Assembly: GCA_027494055.1 (NCBI GenBank)
Contig: JAOSJO010000012.1
Span: 248,001 to 312,000 of the forward strand
DNA from: Anaerolineae bacterium
GTDB lineage: Bacteria; Chloroflexota; Anaerolineae; Aggregatilineales; JAFGMM01
Direction of reading: 5' to 3'
Length of the DNA stretch: 64,000 nucleotides
Part shown: piece by piece, positions 1 to 9,482 of the stretch
Layout of the letters: the number at the start of each line of letters is the position of its first letter
How positions within the stretch are numbered: the first letter of the stretch is position 1
The notes under the pieces: model-generated
Database searches by the model: none
Seen by the model: the letters and a program-made list of their open reading frames with translations, nothing else
What the model was told of the DNA's origin: nothing
Program-made: the position numbers and the translations under genes

Positions 1-903
1 CATGTTGAGCGGCAGGAAGAAGAAGATCACGTTCAGCGCCGCGTACAGGAACAGGGTGAGCAGGTTCGCGCCGCTGAACGTCCGCGACCGGAAAAGCTCC
101 AGCGGCACCATCGGGCAGCGCGAGCGCGCCTCCACGATGACAAACGCCACCAGCGCGATCACACCGCCCACGAGCGCCACCAGGATTTGCGGGTCGGCGA
201 GGCCGCGCGCCGGCGCCTCGATGAACCCGTAGGTGACGCCGGCCAGCCCAAACGTCACGAGCAGCGCGCCGGGGTAGTCCAGCCGGGCGGGGGCCTCGTC
301 GTCGCGGCTTTCGGGTACCTTCCCGTAGAGGGCAACGAGCGCCAGCACCGCAAGCGGCAGGTTGATGAAGAACACGCCGCGCCACAGTCCCCGGCTGGCA
401 AGCTCGCCGCCGAGGAGCGGTCCGATCACGGTGGTGATGGTGGTGAAGGCCGACCACGTCCCGATGGCCTGGCCGCGCCGGTCCGGCCCGAACGTGGCCG
501 AGATGATCGCCAGGCTGCCCGGCACCATCAGCGCGCCGCCGAGTCCCTGCACGACGCGCGCAAGGATCATGATCTCGGCGGTGGGCGCGAGGCCGCACGC
601 GAACGACGCGCCCGCAAAGACGGCGATCCCCACGCCGAAGACCCGCTTGCGCCCGAAGCGGTCGCCGAGCGACCCGCCCACCAGGATCAACGACGCCAGC
701 ATGAGCAGGTAGCCGTTGACGATCCAGAGCAGTTGCGCGCCGGTCGCGCCCAGGTCAACCTGGAGGGCCGGCAGCGCCACATTGAGCGCGCTGCCGTCGA
801 TGAAGGCCATGCTCGAAGCCAGGATGGTGGCGAACAGCACCCAGCGCCCCGTCGCGACCGATACACCAACATATTCTGATGTGCTGCTGCTTGTGTGTGA
901 CAT
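1..903 (-). CDS. DHA2-type MFS drug efflux transporter (C-terminus beyond window)
   Basis: The frame is open from an ATG at 903 to the window edge (301 codons, no stop), so the C-terminal part is missing. Visible MFS features are the helix-1 segment FIDGSALNVALP (about residues 34-45), typical of 14-helix DHA2 (EmrB/QacA) exporters, motif A as GSLGDRFGRKR (residues 77-87), and a motif C-like region around PGSLAII and IGPLLGGEL. The family exports drugs and other lipophilic compounds across the inner membrane using the proton gradient; the substrate here cannot be named. The start is supported by a strong GGAGGGG ribosome site 9 bases upstream. That site lies inside an inverted repeat (912-940). 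The gene is divergent from nothing obvious; mscL lies upstream on the same strand behind its own hairpin. Confidence 0.85.
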   Translation of the reverse strand, partial: MSHTSSSTSEYVGVSVATGRWVLFATILASSMAFIDGSALNVALPALQVDLGATGAQLLWIVNGYLLMLASLILVGGSLGDRFGRKRVFGVGIAVFAGASFACGLAPTAEIMILARVVQGLGGALMVPGSLAIISATFGPDRRGQAIGTWSAFTTITTVIGPLLGGELASRGLWRGVFFINLPLAVLALVALYGKVPESRDDEAPARLDYPGALLVTFGLAGVTYGFIEAPARGLADPQILVALVGGVIALVAFVIVEARSRCPMVPLELFRSRTFSGANLLTLFLYAALNVIFFFLPLNM

Positions 904-911
904 GAAACAAA

Positions 912-940
912 ATCCCCTCCGCAGACTATAGCGGAGGGAT
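912..940 (-). promoter_or_regulatory. Inverted repeat covering the ribosome site of the efflux gene
   Basis: ATCCCCTCCGC (912-922) and GCGGAGGGAT (931-940) are inverted repeats around an 8-base loop. On the gene's strand the distal arm is the GGAGGGG ribosome-binding site. Upstream on that strand TACAAT (reverse of 941-946) could be a -10 box, placing the whole hairpin in the leader; alternatively TATAGT inside the loop region is the -10 and the repeat is an operator for a repressor. Confidence 0.55.
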
Positions 941-1000
941 TGTACACCAAAATTATGACGAAATCGATCTAAATTTCGCCCGAAACCAGGTTGAACATTG

Positions 1001-1027
1001 CGCCCCGGCCAGAAGCGCGCCGGGGCG
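1001..1027 (-). terminator. GC-rich hairpin downstream of mscL
   Basis: CGCCCCGGC (1001-1009) pairs perfectly with GCCGGGGCG (1019-1027), 16 bases past the mscL stop. There is no T-run, so it would be a weak or factor-assisted terminator. Confidence 0.45.
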
Positions 1028-1042
1028 GTTAGGTTCGCGGGG

Positions 1043-1495
1043 TCAGCTTACGCCGGTCAGCTCAGACGTGCAGTGCGGGCAGCGCGTCGCCTTGATGGGA
1101 ATCTCGGTGGCGCAGTACGGGCAGTCTTTGGTCGTCGGGTCCGCTGGCGCTTCGGGCTTCTTGCCCATCGCCAGCGCGCGGTTGGCCATCTTCACCAGCA
1201 GGAACATGGCGAGTGCGACGATGATGAAGTTGATCAAAGCGTTGATGAACAGCCCGTAGTTGATGGTGGCCGCGCCTGCCGCCTGCGCCGCCGCCAGCGA
1301 GGTGTAGCCCTCCCCGGAGAGGTCGATGAACAGGTTGGAGAAGTCAACGCCGCCGAGCAGCTTACCCAGCGGCGGCATGATGATGTCGTTGACCAGGGAG
1401 TTCACGATGGTCGTGAACGCAGCGCCCATGATGAAGCCGATGGCAAGGTCAAGGACATTCCCACGCAGTGCAAAGTCTCGGAACTCTTTCAACAT
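1043..1495 (-). CDS. mscL: Large-conductance mechanosensitive channel MscL with C-terminal zinc ribbon
   Basis: The 150-residue protein opens with the MscL signature [20 protein letters not shown], followed by the TM1 segment (about 15-45), a periplasmic loop, and TM2 (about 80-103). MscL forms a homopentameric pore that releases solutes on hypo-osmotic shock. After residue 120 the usual cytoplasmic helix is replaced or followed by a zinc ribbon with C125/C128 and C139/C142 (CPYC and CPHC). A GAAGGGGG ribosome site precedes the ATG. The gene stands alone, with a hairpin after its stop. Confidence 0.95.
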   Translation of the reverse strand: MLKEFRDFALRGNVLDLAIGFIMGAAFTTIVNSLVNDIIMPPLGKLLGGVDFSNLFIDLSGEGYTSLAAAQAAGAATINYGLFINALINFIIVALAMFLLVKMANRALAMGKKPEAPADPTTKDCPYCATEIPIKATRCPHCTSELTGVS

Positions 1496-1608
1496 CGCGC
1501 GTCATCCCCCTTCAATGGGAATCCATGCTAGCATTATCAATAATACAACTCTCGCCAGATAACGCAAGCGCGTCATCGCTGGGGGTGCATTCTACAAGTT
1601 TATCCTGG

Positions 1609-2590
1609 TCAGTCGGCAGCGTCAGCTTCTGCCGCAGGGGCCGATCTCCGCGCCAGGACGATCACCGCGCCGATGATGAGCGCGCCGCCAAGCGCCTGCG
1701 GCCAATCCAGGCGCTCGCTGAAGAGCAGCCATCCGAAGGCCATCGCGCCGACCGGCTCCACGGTAGACACGATGCTCGCGTTGCTCGCCGGCACATCGCG
1801 CAATCCGGTGACAAAGGTCAGGTTGCCGAGCAGCGTCGTGAGGATGGTGACGCCCAACAGCCACAGGAGCGCGCCGGGGTCGGCAAGCGCGCGCCCCAGC
1901 GCCGCGCCCGACTGGAAAGGCAACAGGAAAAAGCGTGCCAAAGCCGAGCGCATACGCCAGCACGGTCCACGGCGGGTAGCGGCGCAGGGCGACCTTGTTG
2001 AAGACCGTGTACAGCCCGTAGCCCAGCCCCGCCCCCAGCCCGAAGAGCACGCCGGCGGCGTTCAGGTGCAGGCTTTCGACCTGGTAGACGCCCGACACCA
2101 GCGCCGCGCCGCCGATGGCGAGCGCAAGCGCCGCCGCCTTGCGCCGCGTCAGTCGCTCGCCGAGAAACAGCACGGAGATCCCCACAACCCACGCCGGCGC
2201 GGTATACATCAGCACTGCCGCCACGCTCACGCCGGCAGCGTCCACCGCGTGGATGTAGAGCATGAAGAACGCCGCCACGCCCACCAGCCCGTACAACGCA
2301 AAGCCGGCCAGATCCCGCCAGGGGACGCCCACGGGCTGGCGTCGCCGCCATGACGCTGTCAGGACGTAGGCGAACAGGAGAGCCGACGTCAGCGCCGTGC
2401 GGAAGAACACGATGGTCGCCGGCGGCAGGTCGTAGACTTCGATGAGCTGCTTGTAGAAGACGCCCTGAGACGCCCACAGGACCGCGGCGCACACGATGAG
2501 GGCATACCCGCGCAGGCGACGCTGGCGCGATTCCGGGGCGGGCGCGCGCGCCTCCGGCACGGCGGCTTTGCTGGCGGCGGCCGGCCTCAT
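1609..2590 (-). CDS. EamA (DMT) family permease, frameshifted
   Basis: About 325 residues with two EamA repeats, ten predicted helices (for example residues 27-45, LIVCAAVLWASQGVFYKQL, and in the second half LLGVTILTTLLGNLTFV and the conserved SIVSTVEPVGA). The family exports small metabolites or amino acids; substrate unknown. The reading frame changes at a run of five A on the plus strand (1928-1932); removing one base joins the two parts seamlessly (GTLF then LLPFQSG). The ATG overlaps the ctaA stop by four bases (ATGA at 2590-2587), so the two genes are probably co-translated. Confidence 0.85.
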
Positions 2591-3533
2591 GCCGTCTCAG
2601 GCGAGACCCCGCCTGACGCCACGCGACGCGCCTGAGTCGTTGGGCGCTGGAAGTAGGCCAGAGTTGTCAGGACGACGAGCGCAGCCCACACCGCCGACGC
2701 TGTCGCCAGATGCGTGGCGCGCCACAACGCCTCCAACCGAGCGAAGATCACCGCCGCGCCGACGCTGGCCTGGATCACGAAGAGCACGCCAACCAGCGCC
2801 GCCCAGCGCCCCGGCACGCCCAACGACGCGCGCGCGCGGATGCCGATCACCGCGACCGCCGCGATGAGCAACCCCACGGCCATCGCGACCGCGCGGTGCA
2901 CCGTCTGGATTGCCTGAGGGAGCGGAGTGCTGGCATCAGGGAGCAGCCGGCCGCTGCACAGCGGCCAGTCGGTGCAGGCCCACCCCGCTTCCTCGTCCCC
3001 GGCGACGAGCGCGCCTGTGGTCAGCAGGAAGAACAGCCCGACAACCGTGATGCCGAGCAGAGCCAGGTAGCCGCGCGGGAGGGCCACCTTTCGGGCGCAG
3101 CCGGGCGGCGCGCCGCCACCGCGAGCACCAGCGCGCCGCCGAAGATGAACAGCGCCGTCCCCAGGTGGATGACGACGGCGAGCGGCTGAAGCTCCGTGGC
3201 AACGACGACCGCGCCGAGCACGTACTGCACGGGCACCAGCGCGATCACCAGCGTCGCCGGCCCGACGATCCAGCGCGCGCGGCGGTAGTCTCGCCACGCG
3301 ACGAACGCGGTCAGGATAATGAAGAGGCCGGCCACGCCCGCCACCAGCCGGTGGGCAAACTCGATGACGGCGGTCTGTTCGGGCGGCGGGACCAGCCCAC
3401 CGTGACACAGCGGCCAATCCGGGCAGCCCAAGCCCGACTCGGTGACGCGGACGACCGCGCCAACCACGATGAGCGTGTAAATCAATGCCGCCGTCACCAG
3501 GGTCAGACGGCGGTAGTTTTGGTCAATCGTCAT
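2587..3533 (-). CDS. ctaA: Heme A synthase (CtaA/COX15), frameshifted
   Basis: This membrane enzyme converts heme O to heme A for aa3-type cytochrome oxidase. The N-terminal half carries ESGLGCPDWPLCHG (residues 32-45, with the paired cysteines C37 and C43) and the heme-ligand region EFAHRLVAG (H61). The C-terminal half carries the matching CTDWPLCSGRLLP and TVHRAVAM, and RATHLATA near the end, giving the internal two-fold repeat and eight helices of the family. The frame changes near 3090-3107 and needs one added base. The gene overlaps the EamA gene start. Its presence implies aerobic respiration. Confidence 0.92.
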
Positions 3534-3727
3534 GGGTGCACCGCTCCCTGGCTCAAGTCATTGCCACGCGACCGGAGTATAACGCCCCCGGCGCGCGGCA
3601 CCAAGGCCACCGAGACGTTACAATTGTGACCCTGGACCGGGACAGAATCCACCGCTGCGCCCGCCCGCCGCGCCGTAGAATATGGCGTGGCGCGGACCGG
3701 AGGCGGACAGGAGAAGGAGGCTGCCAC

Positions 3728-4837
3728 ATGTCAGAGGAACCGCTGCGCTTCGCCGTCATTGGAGTCGGCGCAATCATTTTCGGCGAGCACCGGCGCGGGT
3801 TGGAGGCCATCAACGCGCGCGTCGTGGCGGCGTGCGACATCGACGAAGGCAGGGGGCGCGCACGCGCCGACGAGCTGGCGTGCCCGCTCTACACGGACCA
3901 CCGCGCCCTGCTCGCCGACCACACGCCGGACGTGGTCGCGGTGATGACGCCGCACCCCTCCCACGCCGCCATCGCCATCGACTGCCTCGACGCCGGCTGC
4001 CACGTGCTCGTCGAGAAGCCGATAGGCGTCCAGCCCGGCGAGGCCGACGCCATGATCGCGGCGGCGGACCGCGCGCACCGGCTGCTGGCGGTCAACTTCC
4101 AGCAGCGCCTCCGCCCGGAGGTGCGCGGCGCGCGCCAGTTGCTCGCCCAGGGCTGCCTCGGCCAGATTCAGTACGCGCACCTGGCGGTGACGTGGACGCG
4201 CACGGCGGCCTACTACCGCGCGTCGTCGTGGCGCGGCACGTGGCGCGGCGAGGGCGGCGGCGTCCTGCTGAACCAGGCCCCGCACGACCTCGACCTGTTG
4301 TGCCACCTGGTCGGGATGCCGAGTCGGGTTGCCGCGTGGACGCGCACCCGCCTGCACCAGATCGAGACGGAGGACACCGTCAGCGCCTTGCTGGAATGGC
4401 CCGGCGGGGCGTCCGGCCTCTTCCACGCGAGCACGGCCGAGGCGGGGCACCCGGCGACTCTGGAGATCATCGGCACCCAGGGACGCCTCCTGCTGGAACC
4501 GGGCGCAGTGACCTTCACGCGCCTGGCAAGTGATGTCCGCGATTTCGTGGTCCAGAGCCAGGCGCTGTTCGACAGCCCTGAACTGATCCCGGAACCGGTC
4601 GCGCTGCCCGACGACGCCCCCGGCGACCACGTCGCCATCTACCGCGACCTGGAGCGCGCGATCCGCAGCGGCGCGCCCGTCATCGCGGACGGGCGCGAGG
4701 GCCGCATGTCGCTGGAGCTGGCGAACGCCATGATCTACGCCAGCCACCAGGGTCGCGAGGTGGCCCTGCCGCTGGACCGCGACGCCTACGCCGGGCTGCT
4801 CGCCGAATTGCGGGCGAAGGGCAAACCGGTCGCGTGA
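3728..4837 (+). CDS. Gfo/Idh/MocA family NAD(P)-dependent oxidoreductase
   Basis: The 369-residue protein starts at the ATG at 3728 because a GAGAAGGAGG ribosome site ends 8 bases before it; the frame is open further upstream but without another good start. It has an N-terminal Rossmann fold (FAVIGVGAIIFGEH, residues 8-21), the EKP motif (residues 96-98, VLVEKP) and the second-domain active-site segment LNQAPHDLDLL with H186. Members oxidise or reduce sugars, inositols and related polyols. The exact substrate is not clear from neighbours, since the gene appears to be a single-gene unit. Confidence 0.9.
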   Translation: MSEEPLRFAVIGVGAIIFGEHRRGLEAINARVVAACDIDEGRGRARADELACPLYTDHRALLADHTPDVVAVMTPHPSHAAIAIDCLDAGCHVLVEKPIGVQPGEADAMIAAADRAHRLLAVNFQQRLRPEVRGARQLLAQGCLGQIQYAHLAVTWTRTAAYYRASSWRGTWRGEGGGVLLNQAPHDLDLLCHLVGMPSRVAAWTRTRLHQIETEDTVSALLEWPGGASGLFHASTAEAGHPATLEIIGTQGRLLLEPGAVTFTRLASDVRDFVVQSQALFDSPELIPEPVALPDDAPGDHVAIYRDLERAIRSGAPVIADGREGRMSLELANAMIYASHQGREVALPLDRDAYAGLLAELRAKGKPVA

Positions 4838-4870
4838 GTGCGCAGGGCGGACGCAGCGCCCGGCATCCGG

Positions 4871-5647
4871 TCAATCCGCGGTCACCAGCAGGACCGGCTT
4901 CAGCAGCCGGAGATCGAAGCGCGCCATGTCCGCCGGGTCGGTGGTCTCCAGCGCCGCGCGCACCCGCCGCGAGTCGGCGCGCAACTGCGCGACATCGACG
5001 CCCTGGCACACGTCCGGCAGGTGCGCCAGCCACTGCACGCTGCGCAGCAGCATCTTGAGCGCGCCGTCCCGGTTGCCGCGCGTGATCTGGTAGTAGGCCA
5101 CGCCCACCTGCAAGATGCCCCGGTACAGGTCGCGCACCGGGCCGCGCTCGGCGACCCAGAGCGCTTCGAGCAGGTCGTGCTGCGCGTAGAACGCCCCGGC
5201 GTTGAACTGCGCGATGGCCGCGCGGGCCTGCGGCGGAAGCGGTTCCGCGCACGCACGCGCCAGCGCCTCCAGGCGCGCCGGCTCCGGCACACGCGCGCGG
5301 TCCGCGAGCAGGCCGGGCAGCGCCGCTTCCAGTTCATCCGGCGCGAGGACGGCGTCCGCGCCGACGCCCAGCGCCGCGCGCTGCGTCTGCGCATCCGCCG
5401 CAACCAGCACAACCGGGATGCGGCGCGTCGCCGGGCTGACCTTCGGTGTCGTGACCCAGAAGCGCCAATCCGCGCCGCCGCCATCGACCAGCACCATCGC
5501 GGCGGCGTCATCGACGAGCCGCGCTACGTAGCCGGCAGGGTCGGCGTAGCAGACCGGCGCGAACCCGGCCCGCGCCAGGATCGACCGGGCCGCGTCGGCC
5601 CAGGCCGGCGCGCCCGCAATCACGGCCACCGGTCGCATCTCCGCCAT
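4871..5647 (-). CDS. DUF309 protein with degenerate receiver-like N-terminal domain
   Basis: Residues 5-115 look like a response-regulator receiver fold (VAVIAGAPAW, MVLVDGG, VVLVAADAQ), but the acidic pocket at the first strand is missing, so phosphorylation is unlikely. Residues 140-215 carry the DUF309 signature FNAGAFYAQHDLLEALW (148-164) with the conserved His and Glu, followed by YRGILQVGVAYY. DUF309 proteins have no established function. It is convergent with the Gfo/Idh gene. Confidence 0.8.
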   Translation of the reverse strand: MAEMRPVAVIAGAPAWADAARSILARAGFAPVCYADPAGYVARLVDDAAAMVLVDGGGADWRFWVTTPKVSPATRRIPVVLVAADAQTQRAALGVGADAVLAPDELEAALPGLLADRARVPEPARLEALARACAEPLPPQARAAIAQFNAGAFYAQHDLLEALWVAERGPVRDLYRGILQVGVAYYQITRGNRDGALKMLLRSVQWLAHLPDVCQGVDVAQLRADSRRVRAALETTDPADMARFDLRLLKPVLLVTAD

Positions 5648-5813
5648 GGATTGCCGCCTCCTGCCGGTTCAGCGTTGCTTTGCAGGGCTGTCCAGAACCG
5701 CCTGCTACTTCAAAGTCTACGCCCGAAGCGCCGCGTTGCCCAACCGCGTTTGGTTTATCGCCTGAATCGGGTAAACTGACCCCTGCATGTCAGGGGTTTG
5801 TTAAGGCACCGCC

Positions 5814-7101
5814 GTGCGCGCCAGGTTTTCGCCGCAACAGGTTGTTTGGCTCGTGGGGTTGGGCACCGCGCTCTCGCTGCCCGGCGACTCGACCCTGTAT
5901 ATCGCGCTGCCGACCCACACGGTTCAGGCCGGCATCGCGCTTGAGGACGTGGGGCTGATGCTCGCCGCCAACCGGCTGGTGCGCGTGTTCCTCAACAGCC
6001 CCTACGGCTACTGGCTCGACCGCGTGCGGCGGCGTCCGGTGCTCGTCTTCTCGCTGTTCCTCGGCGCGCTCGCCACGCTGACGTACACCGCGCCAGGCTT
6101 CTGGCCCTTGCTCGTGGGGCGGCTGATGTGGGGGCATCGCGTGGGTCGGCATCTGGGTGGGCGGCAGCACCGTCGTCATGGACGTATCCAACGACGCGAA
6201 CCGGGGCGCGTTCACCGGGCAATACCAGATGTGGTTCTTCCTTGGCGCAGCGGGCAGCAGCCTGGTCGCCGGCGTCCTGACCGACGCGCTAGGCTACGGG
6301 CGCGGGTTGCTGGTCAGCGCCGGGATCACGCTGGTCGCCGCCTTCGTATGGCTTGCGCTGCTGCCAGAGACGCGCGACTTCCACAACACGCGCCCCGGCG
6401 TCGCCGTGCCGCAAGCGCCGGCGCTTGCGGCTGCGCGCCGGGCAGAGCGGCCCAACGGGTTCAGCGTGCGCGGCCTCGCGACCGCAAGCGCAGTGTACGG
6501 GGTGCAGCGGCTGGTCTACGCCGGCGTCCTTGCCGCGATCCTTGCCCTGTTGCTCGAAGAGCGCCTCGGCGCGGTGTTCGCGTTTGGCGTGGTGGATCCC
6601 GCTCACCACCCTGACCGGCGGCCTCTCGGCCCTCCGGCTCATGCTCAGCACGGCGGCCTCGCCGCTCGCGGGGCGGCTCTCCGACCGGCGCGGCGACCGC
6701 CTCTGGCTCTCCGGGGTGGCGCTGGCGTTTGGCGCGGCGGCGCTCGCGTGGCTGGCCCTGGCCGACGGCGTCGGGTTCTTCGTGGCGGTGATGCTCACCG
6801 CCGCCGCCACCGGCGCGCTCTCCACGCTCTCGACGGCGCTGGCCGGCGACTCGGCCCCGGCTGGCGGGCAGGGGCAGGCGATGGGCGCGCTCAACACCGT
6901 CGGCGACCTGGGGAGCGCCATCGGCCCGCTGATGGCGTTCGCGCTCCTGCCGGCAATCGGCCTGCACGGCGTCCTCGCGCTATGCGCGGCGCTGATGGCG
7001 GCGCTGATTCCTGGGTGGCTTTCGTCGCGCGTGCGACACGCGCGCGTGCAACACGCGCGCCCGCCCGGCTACCGCTGGCGGTACAGGAGGACGGCGATGA
7101 A
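5814..7101 (+). CDS. MFS transporter, two frameshifts
   Basis: Starts at a GTG at 5814 behind AAGG. The first part has helices 1-3 with YWLDRVRRRPVLVFSL as motif A-like. After a run of five G (6130-6134) one base must be dropped to continue with GIAWVGIWVGGSTVVM and helices 5-7. A second one-base drop near 6585-6590 leads into WWIPLTTLTGG and helices 8-12, including GRLSDRRGDRLWLSG (the second motif A). The C-terminus is uncertain: the last clear residues are GWLSSR near 7030, after which the sequence is a short GC-rich repeat. About 410 residues, 12 helices. Substrate unknown. It is convergent with the anti-sigma gene. Confidence 0.8.
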
Positions 7102-8192
7102 TAGCAGGCCGGCGACGAAGAGCAGCGTAACGCCGGCCACGACGAACGCCGCGCCCAGGCTCACGACCTCTACGCGATTTGTGACCGCGCCCCGCGCGCG
7201 TTCCTCAGCCGGGCCAGGGGCCTCAGTTGGGCTGAGTGTGGCTGTCGGGAGGGCGGTGCCGGTGGGCGGGACGCGCGTCGCGGTCGGCGCAGGGGTGTCA
7301 GTGACTGCGCGCTGCTCCGCCTCTTCCGGGAGCGCGCCGAGGGCCGGTGCGGGCGATTCGGTCATGCGTGGCGCTGCCCCGAAAGGCGCCGGCGGGGGCG
7401 CGCCTTCCGCGACGGCACCCGCGTCAACGTCGGGCGCGGCTGCGGGCGCGGATCCGGTCTGCGCTGCGGCGTCATTCGCCTCATAGGCCTGCTCGCCTGG
7501 GGTATCGAGCGCGTCCTGTGTCTCGCCCTCTGTTTCGGGCCAGGGACCGGTTTCCGGAAGCTCTGAGTGCGGCGAGGCCGTCATAGGCGCCGCCGCCGGC
7601 GTTGCCATCGGCGATGCCGCCATCGCCGCAGCCTCGCGCCCTGCTTCCTCCGGCACGGACGCAGGCTGCGCCTCATCGGAAACGGCAGCGGTCGCGGCAG
7701 CGAACAACATCATCTCAGAGGTGCCGGTCGCTTCCAGGTCCTCAGCCTCGGCGGGACCTGACGCGGTCATTGTTGCCGCTGCGCCGCGCGCCGTCGCATC
7801 CGCGTCGAAGCCCTGTGTGGCCTGCGCCGCGATGGGGGCCGCATCAGGCGCGGCTGAAGGCGCGATGCCCGTGCCCACCAGCAGCACGACGCCGATCACC
7901 AGCACGAGGGAGGCCGCCGCGCCCAGCGCGCCCGCAAAGCGCGCACCCCACCAGTCAAAGCCACGCGGACGCCGGCCGTAGACGGCGGGGTCAAGCGTGA
8001 AGTTGCGCGGAGCCTGACGCGCGGAAGGCCGGCAAGCAGGCGCGCGTTTGCGCGCATCTCGTCGAGCGCGGCGCGCAGCGCCGGGTCCTCCGCGAGGCGC
8101 GCCTCGACCGCCTGACGTTCGTCCGGCGTCAGTTCGTCGTCTATGTAGGCCGATAGCCGTTCCAGGTCGCGGTCAAATGCGTCACCGGCCAT
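7069..8192 (-). CDS. Anti-sigma factor, transmembrane, frameshifted
   Basis: The N-terminal part (FDRDLERLSAYIDDELTP, then a helix with EARLAEDPALRAALDEM) is the anti-sigma domain that holds the partner sigma factor; the His and Cys residues of zinc-binding anti-sigma domains are absent. After a shift near 8010-8020 that needs one added base, the protein reads APRNFTLDP, a motif commonly seen in such membrane anti-sigma factors, then a helix (GAAASLVLVIGVVLLVG), a long Ala/Glu/Thr/Pro-rich extracytoplasmic region, and a C-terminal helix (about 7075-7150). It sits 75 bases behind the ECF sigma gene on the same strand, so the two form a regulatory pair. Confidence 0.85.
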
Positions 8193-8267
8193 GCGGTCCG
8201 TCCCTCAGATACCACTCACCTAAGTCCGCTCGTGCTCTGCCGGCGCATTTCGGCGTCCGGCGCGCAC

Positions 8268-8864
8268 TCACGGGTCATGCTCGCTACTATTAAGACGATA
8301 CGCCTCCGGCAGAAGTTCCTTCACCCCGCGCAGACAGTCGCGCAGGCGGGCGCGGGCGCGACTCAGGCGCGACTTGACCGTGCCCAACGACACGTCGGCG
8401 ATTTCCGCGATCTCCTGGTAGCTGTACCCTTCGATGTCGGAGAAAACGACAACGACGCGCTGATCGACCGGGAGCCGGTCGAGGCACGCGGCAATCGCGC
8501 GGCTGAGGTCGGCGCGCTGGGCCGCGCTCTCCGGGTTTTCAGGCAGGCTCACCAGCGGGTCGGGATTCACCACGTGCAGCGCTTCGAGCGACGTGGTGGG
8601 CCGGCGCTGGCGGCGGCGCAGCTCGTCGTAGCAGGCGTTAGTCACGATGCGCATCAGCCACGGCTTGAGGCTTTCACCACGGAAGCGCTTGAGCGCGCGG
8701 TAGGCGGAGATGAACGCCTCCTGCGTGGCGTCGGCGGCGGCATCGTGGTCGCCCATGATGCGGTACGCGACGTTGTAGGCGGCGTCCTGATAATGCAGCA
8801 CCAGCGTGTTGAACGCCGCCACGTCGCCGCGCCTGGCCTGCTCAATGAGGGCCGGTTCGTCCAT
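8268..8864 (-). CDS. ECF (sigma-E type) RNA polymerase sigma factor
   Basis: The 198-residue protein begins at the ATG at 8864 (MDEPALIEQARRGD); the open frame continues upstream across the tRNA gene, which cannot be coding. Region 2 is visible as AADATQEAFISAYRALKRF with the core-binding pattern, and region 4 as SYQEIAEIADVSLGTVKSRL, the helix-turn-helix that reads the -35 box. The neighbour downstream is its membrane anti-sigma factor, so activity is probably released by an envelope signal. The intergenic space to tRNA-Leu on the other strand is 82 bases and must hold both promoters. Confidence 0.93.
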   Translation of the reverse strand: MDEPALIEQARRGDVAAFNTLVLHYQDAAYNVAYRIMGDHDAAADATQEAFISAYRALKRFRGESLKPWLMRIVTNACYDELRRRQRRPTTSLEALHVVNPDPLVSLPENPESAAQRADLSRAIAACLDRLPVDQRVVVVFSDIEGYSYQEIAEIADVSLGTVKSRLSRARARLRDCLRGVKELLPEAYRLNSSEHDP

Positions 8865-8946
8865 CAGTCGCCTGGCACTACTGCCGCTTATCGGTTGCGC
8901 CTCCGCGTTGACGGCGGAGGCGAGTTGGCATATACTTTCCCCCGAA

Positions 8947-9030
8947 GCCGGAGTGGCGGAACTGGCAGACGCACGCGACTCAAAATCGCGCGGGCTAACC
9001 CCCGTGTGGGTTCGACTCCCACCTCCGGCA
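8947..9030 (+). tRNA. tRNA-Leu (anticodon CAA)
   Basis: An 84-base class II tRNA: acceptor arms GCCGGAG (8947-8953) and CTCCGGC (9023-9029) with discriminator A. The anticodon stem CGCGA/TCGCG closes loop CTCAAAA, giving anticodon CAA. A long variable arm and the TTCGACT T-loop are present. CCA is not encoded. Confidence 0.97.
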
Positions 9031-9101
9031 TGCAACCTGAGCCGGGGCATGCCTACCCCGGCTTTGCGACATTATAGCCATTGCCCCGTGAAAGACCAAC
9101 G

Positions 9102-9482
9102 ATGCGGCGACTCCTGCTCTCCATCCTCGTTGGCGCGCTTCTGGGTGTGCTGGCTGGCTTCCTGCTCGGTTGGGTGATCGCGCCGGTGCAGTATGTGGAT
9201 AGCCCGCTGGACCTCCTGGCCCGCCCATTTAAGGAAACCTATACCGTGATGGTGGCTGCCGCATTCCGGCAGGACCGTGACCTGGACCTGGTGCGTGAGC
9301 GGTTGCAGCCGCTGGCGATTGACAACATCCCAAGCTGGGTTCAGGATGTGACCGAGCGCTACATCTCACAGGGACGGAACGTGAACGACATCACCGACTT
9401 GGTGGCGCTGGCCGAGGCGTTTGGTCGGCTGACGCCGATCATGGAACCCTATCGCCTGCAGCCCTCCACAGGCGCCGAGTGA
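9102..9482 (+). CDS. Small single-pass membrane protein, paralogue of the next gene
   Basis: The 126-residue protein starts at the ATG at 9102 (MRRLLLSILVGALLG). One N-terminal helix (residues 3-25) is followed by WVIAPVQYVDSPLDLL and a helical region with the repeated pattern YTVMVAAAFRQDRDLDLVRERL. The same order of motifs occurs in the downstream gene, so the two are paralogues. Function unknown. It overlaps the next gene by four bases (GTGA), indicating coupled translation. Confidence 0.7.
   Translation: MRRLLLSILVGALLGVLAGFLLGWVIAPVQYVDSPLDLLARPFKETYTVMVAAAFRQDRDLDLVRERLQPLAIDNIPSWVQDVTERYISQGRNVNDITDLVALAEAFGRLTPIMEPYRLQPSTGAE

Noticed and set aside
187..879. Long plus-strand open frames opposite the efflux gene
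   Set aside because: They are antisense to a frame with clear MFS motifs and their own translations are Arg/His-rich with no known motif; typical high-GC shadows.
3731..4747. Long minus-strand open frame opposite the Gfo/Idh gene
   Set aside because: Antisense shadow; the plus-strand frame has all family motifs and a ribosome site.
7105..7486. Continuation of the MFS frame to 7486
   Set aside because: It runs into the convergent anti-sigma gene and has lost all membrane character; judged to be simple read-through.
8865..9050. N-terminal extension of the sigma factor
   Set aside because: It would run through the tRNA-Leu gene on the opposite strand; the ATG at 8864 begins the conserved domain.
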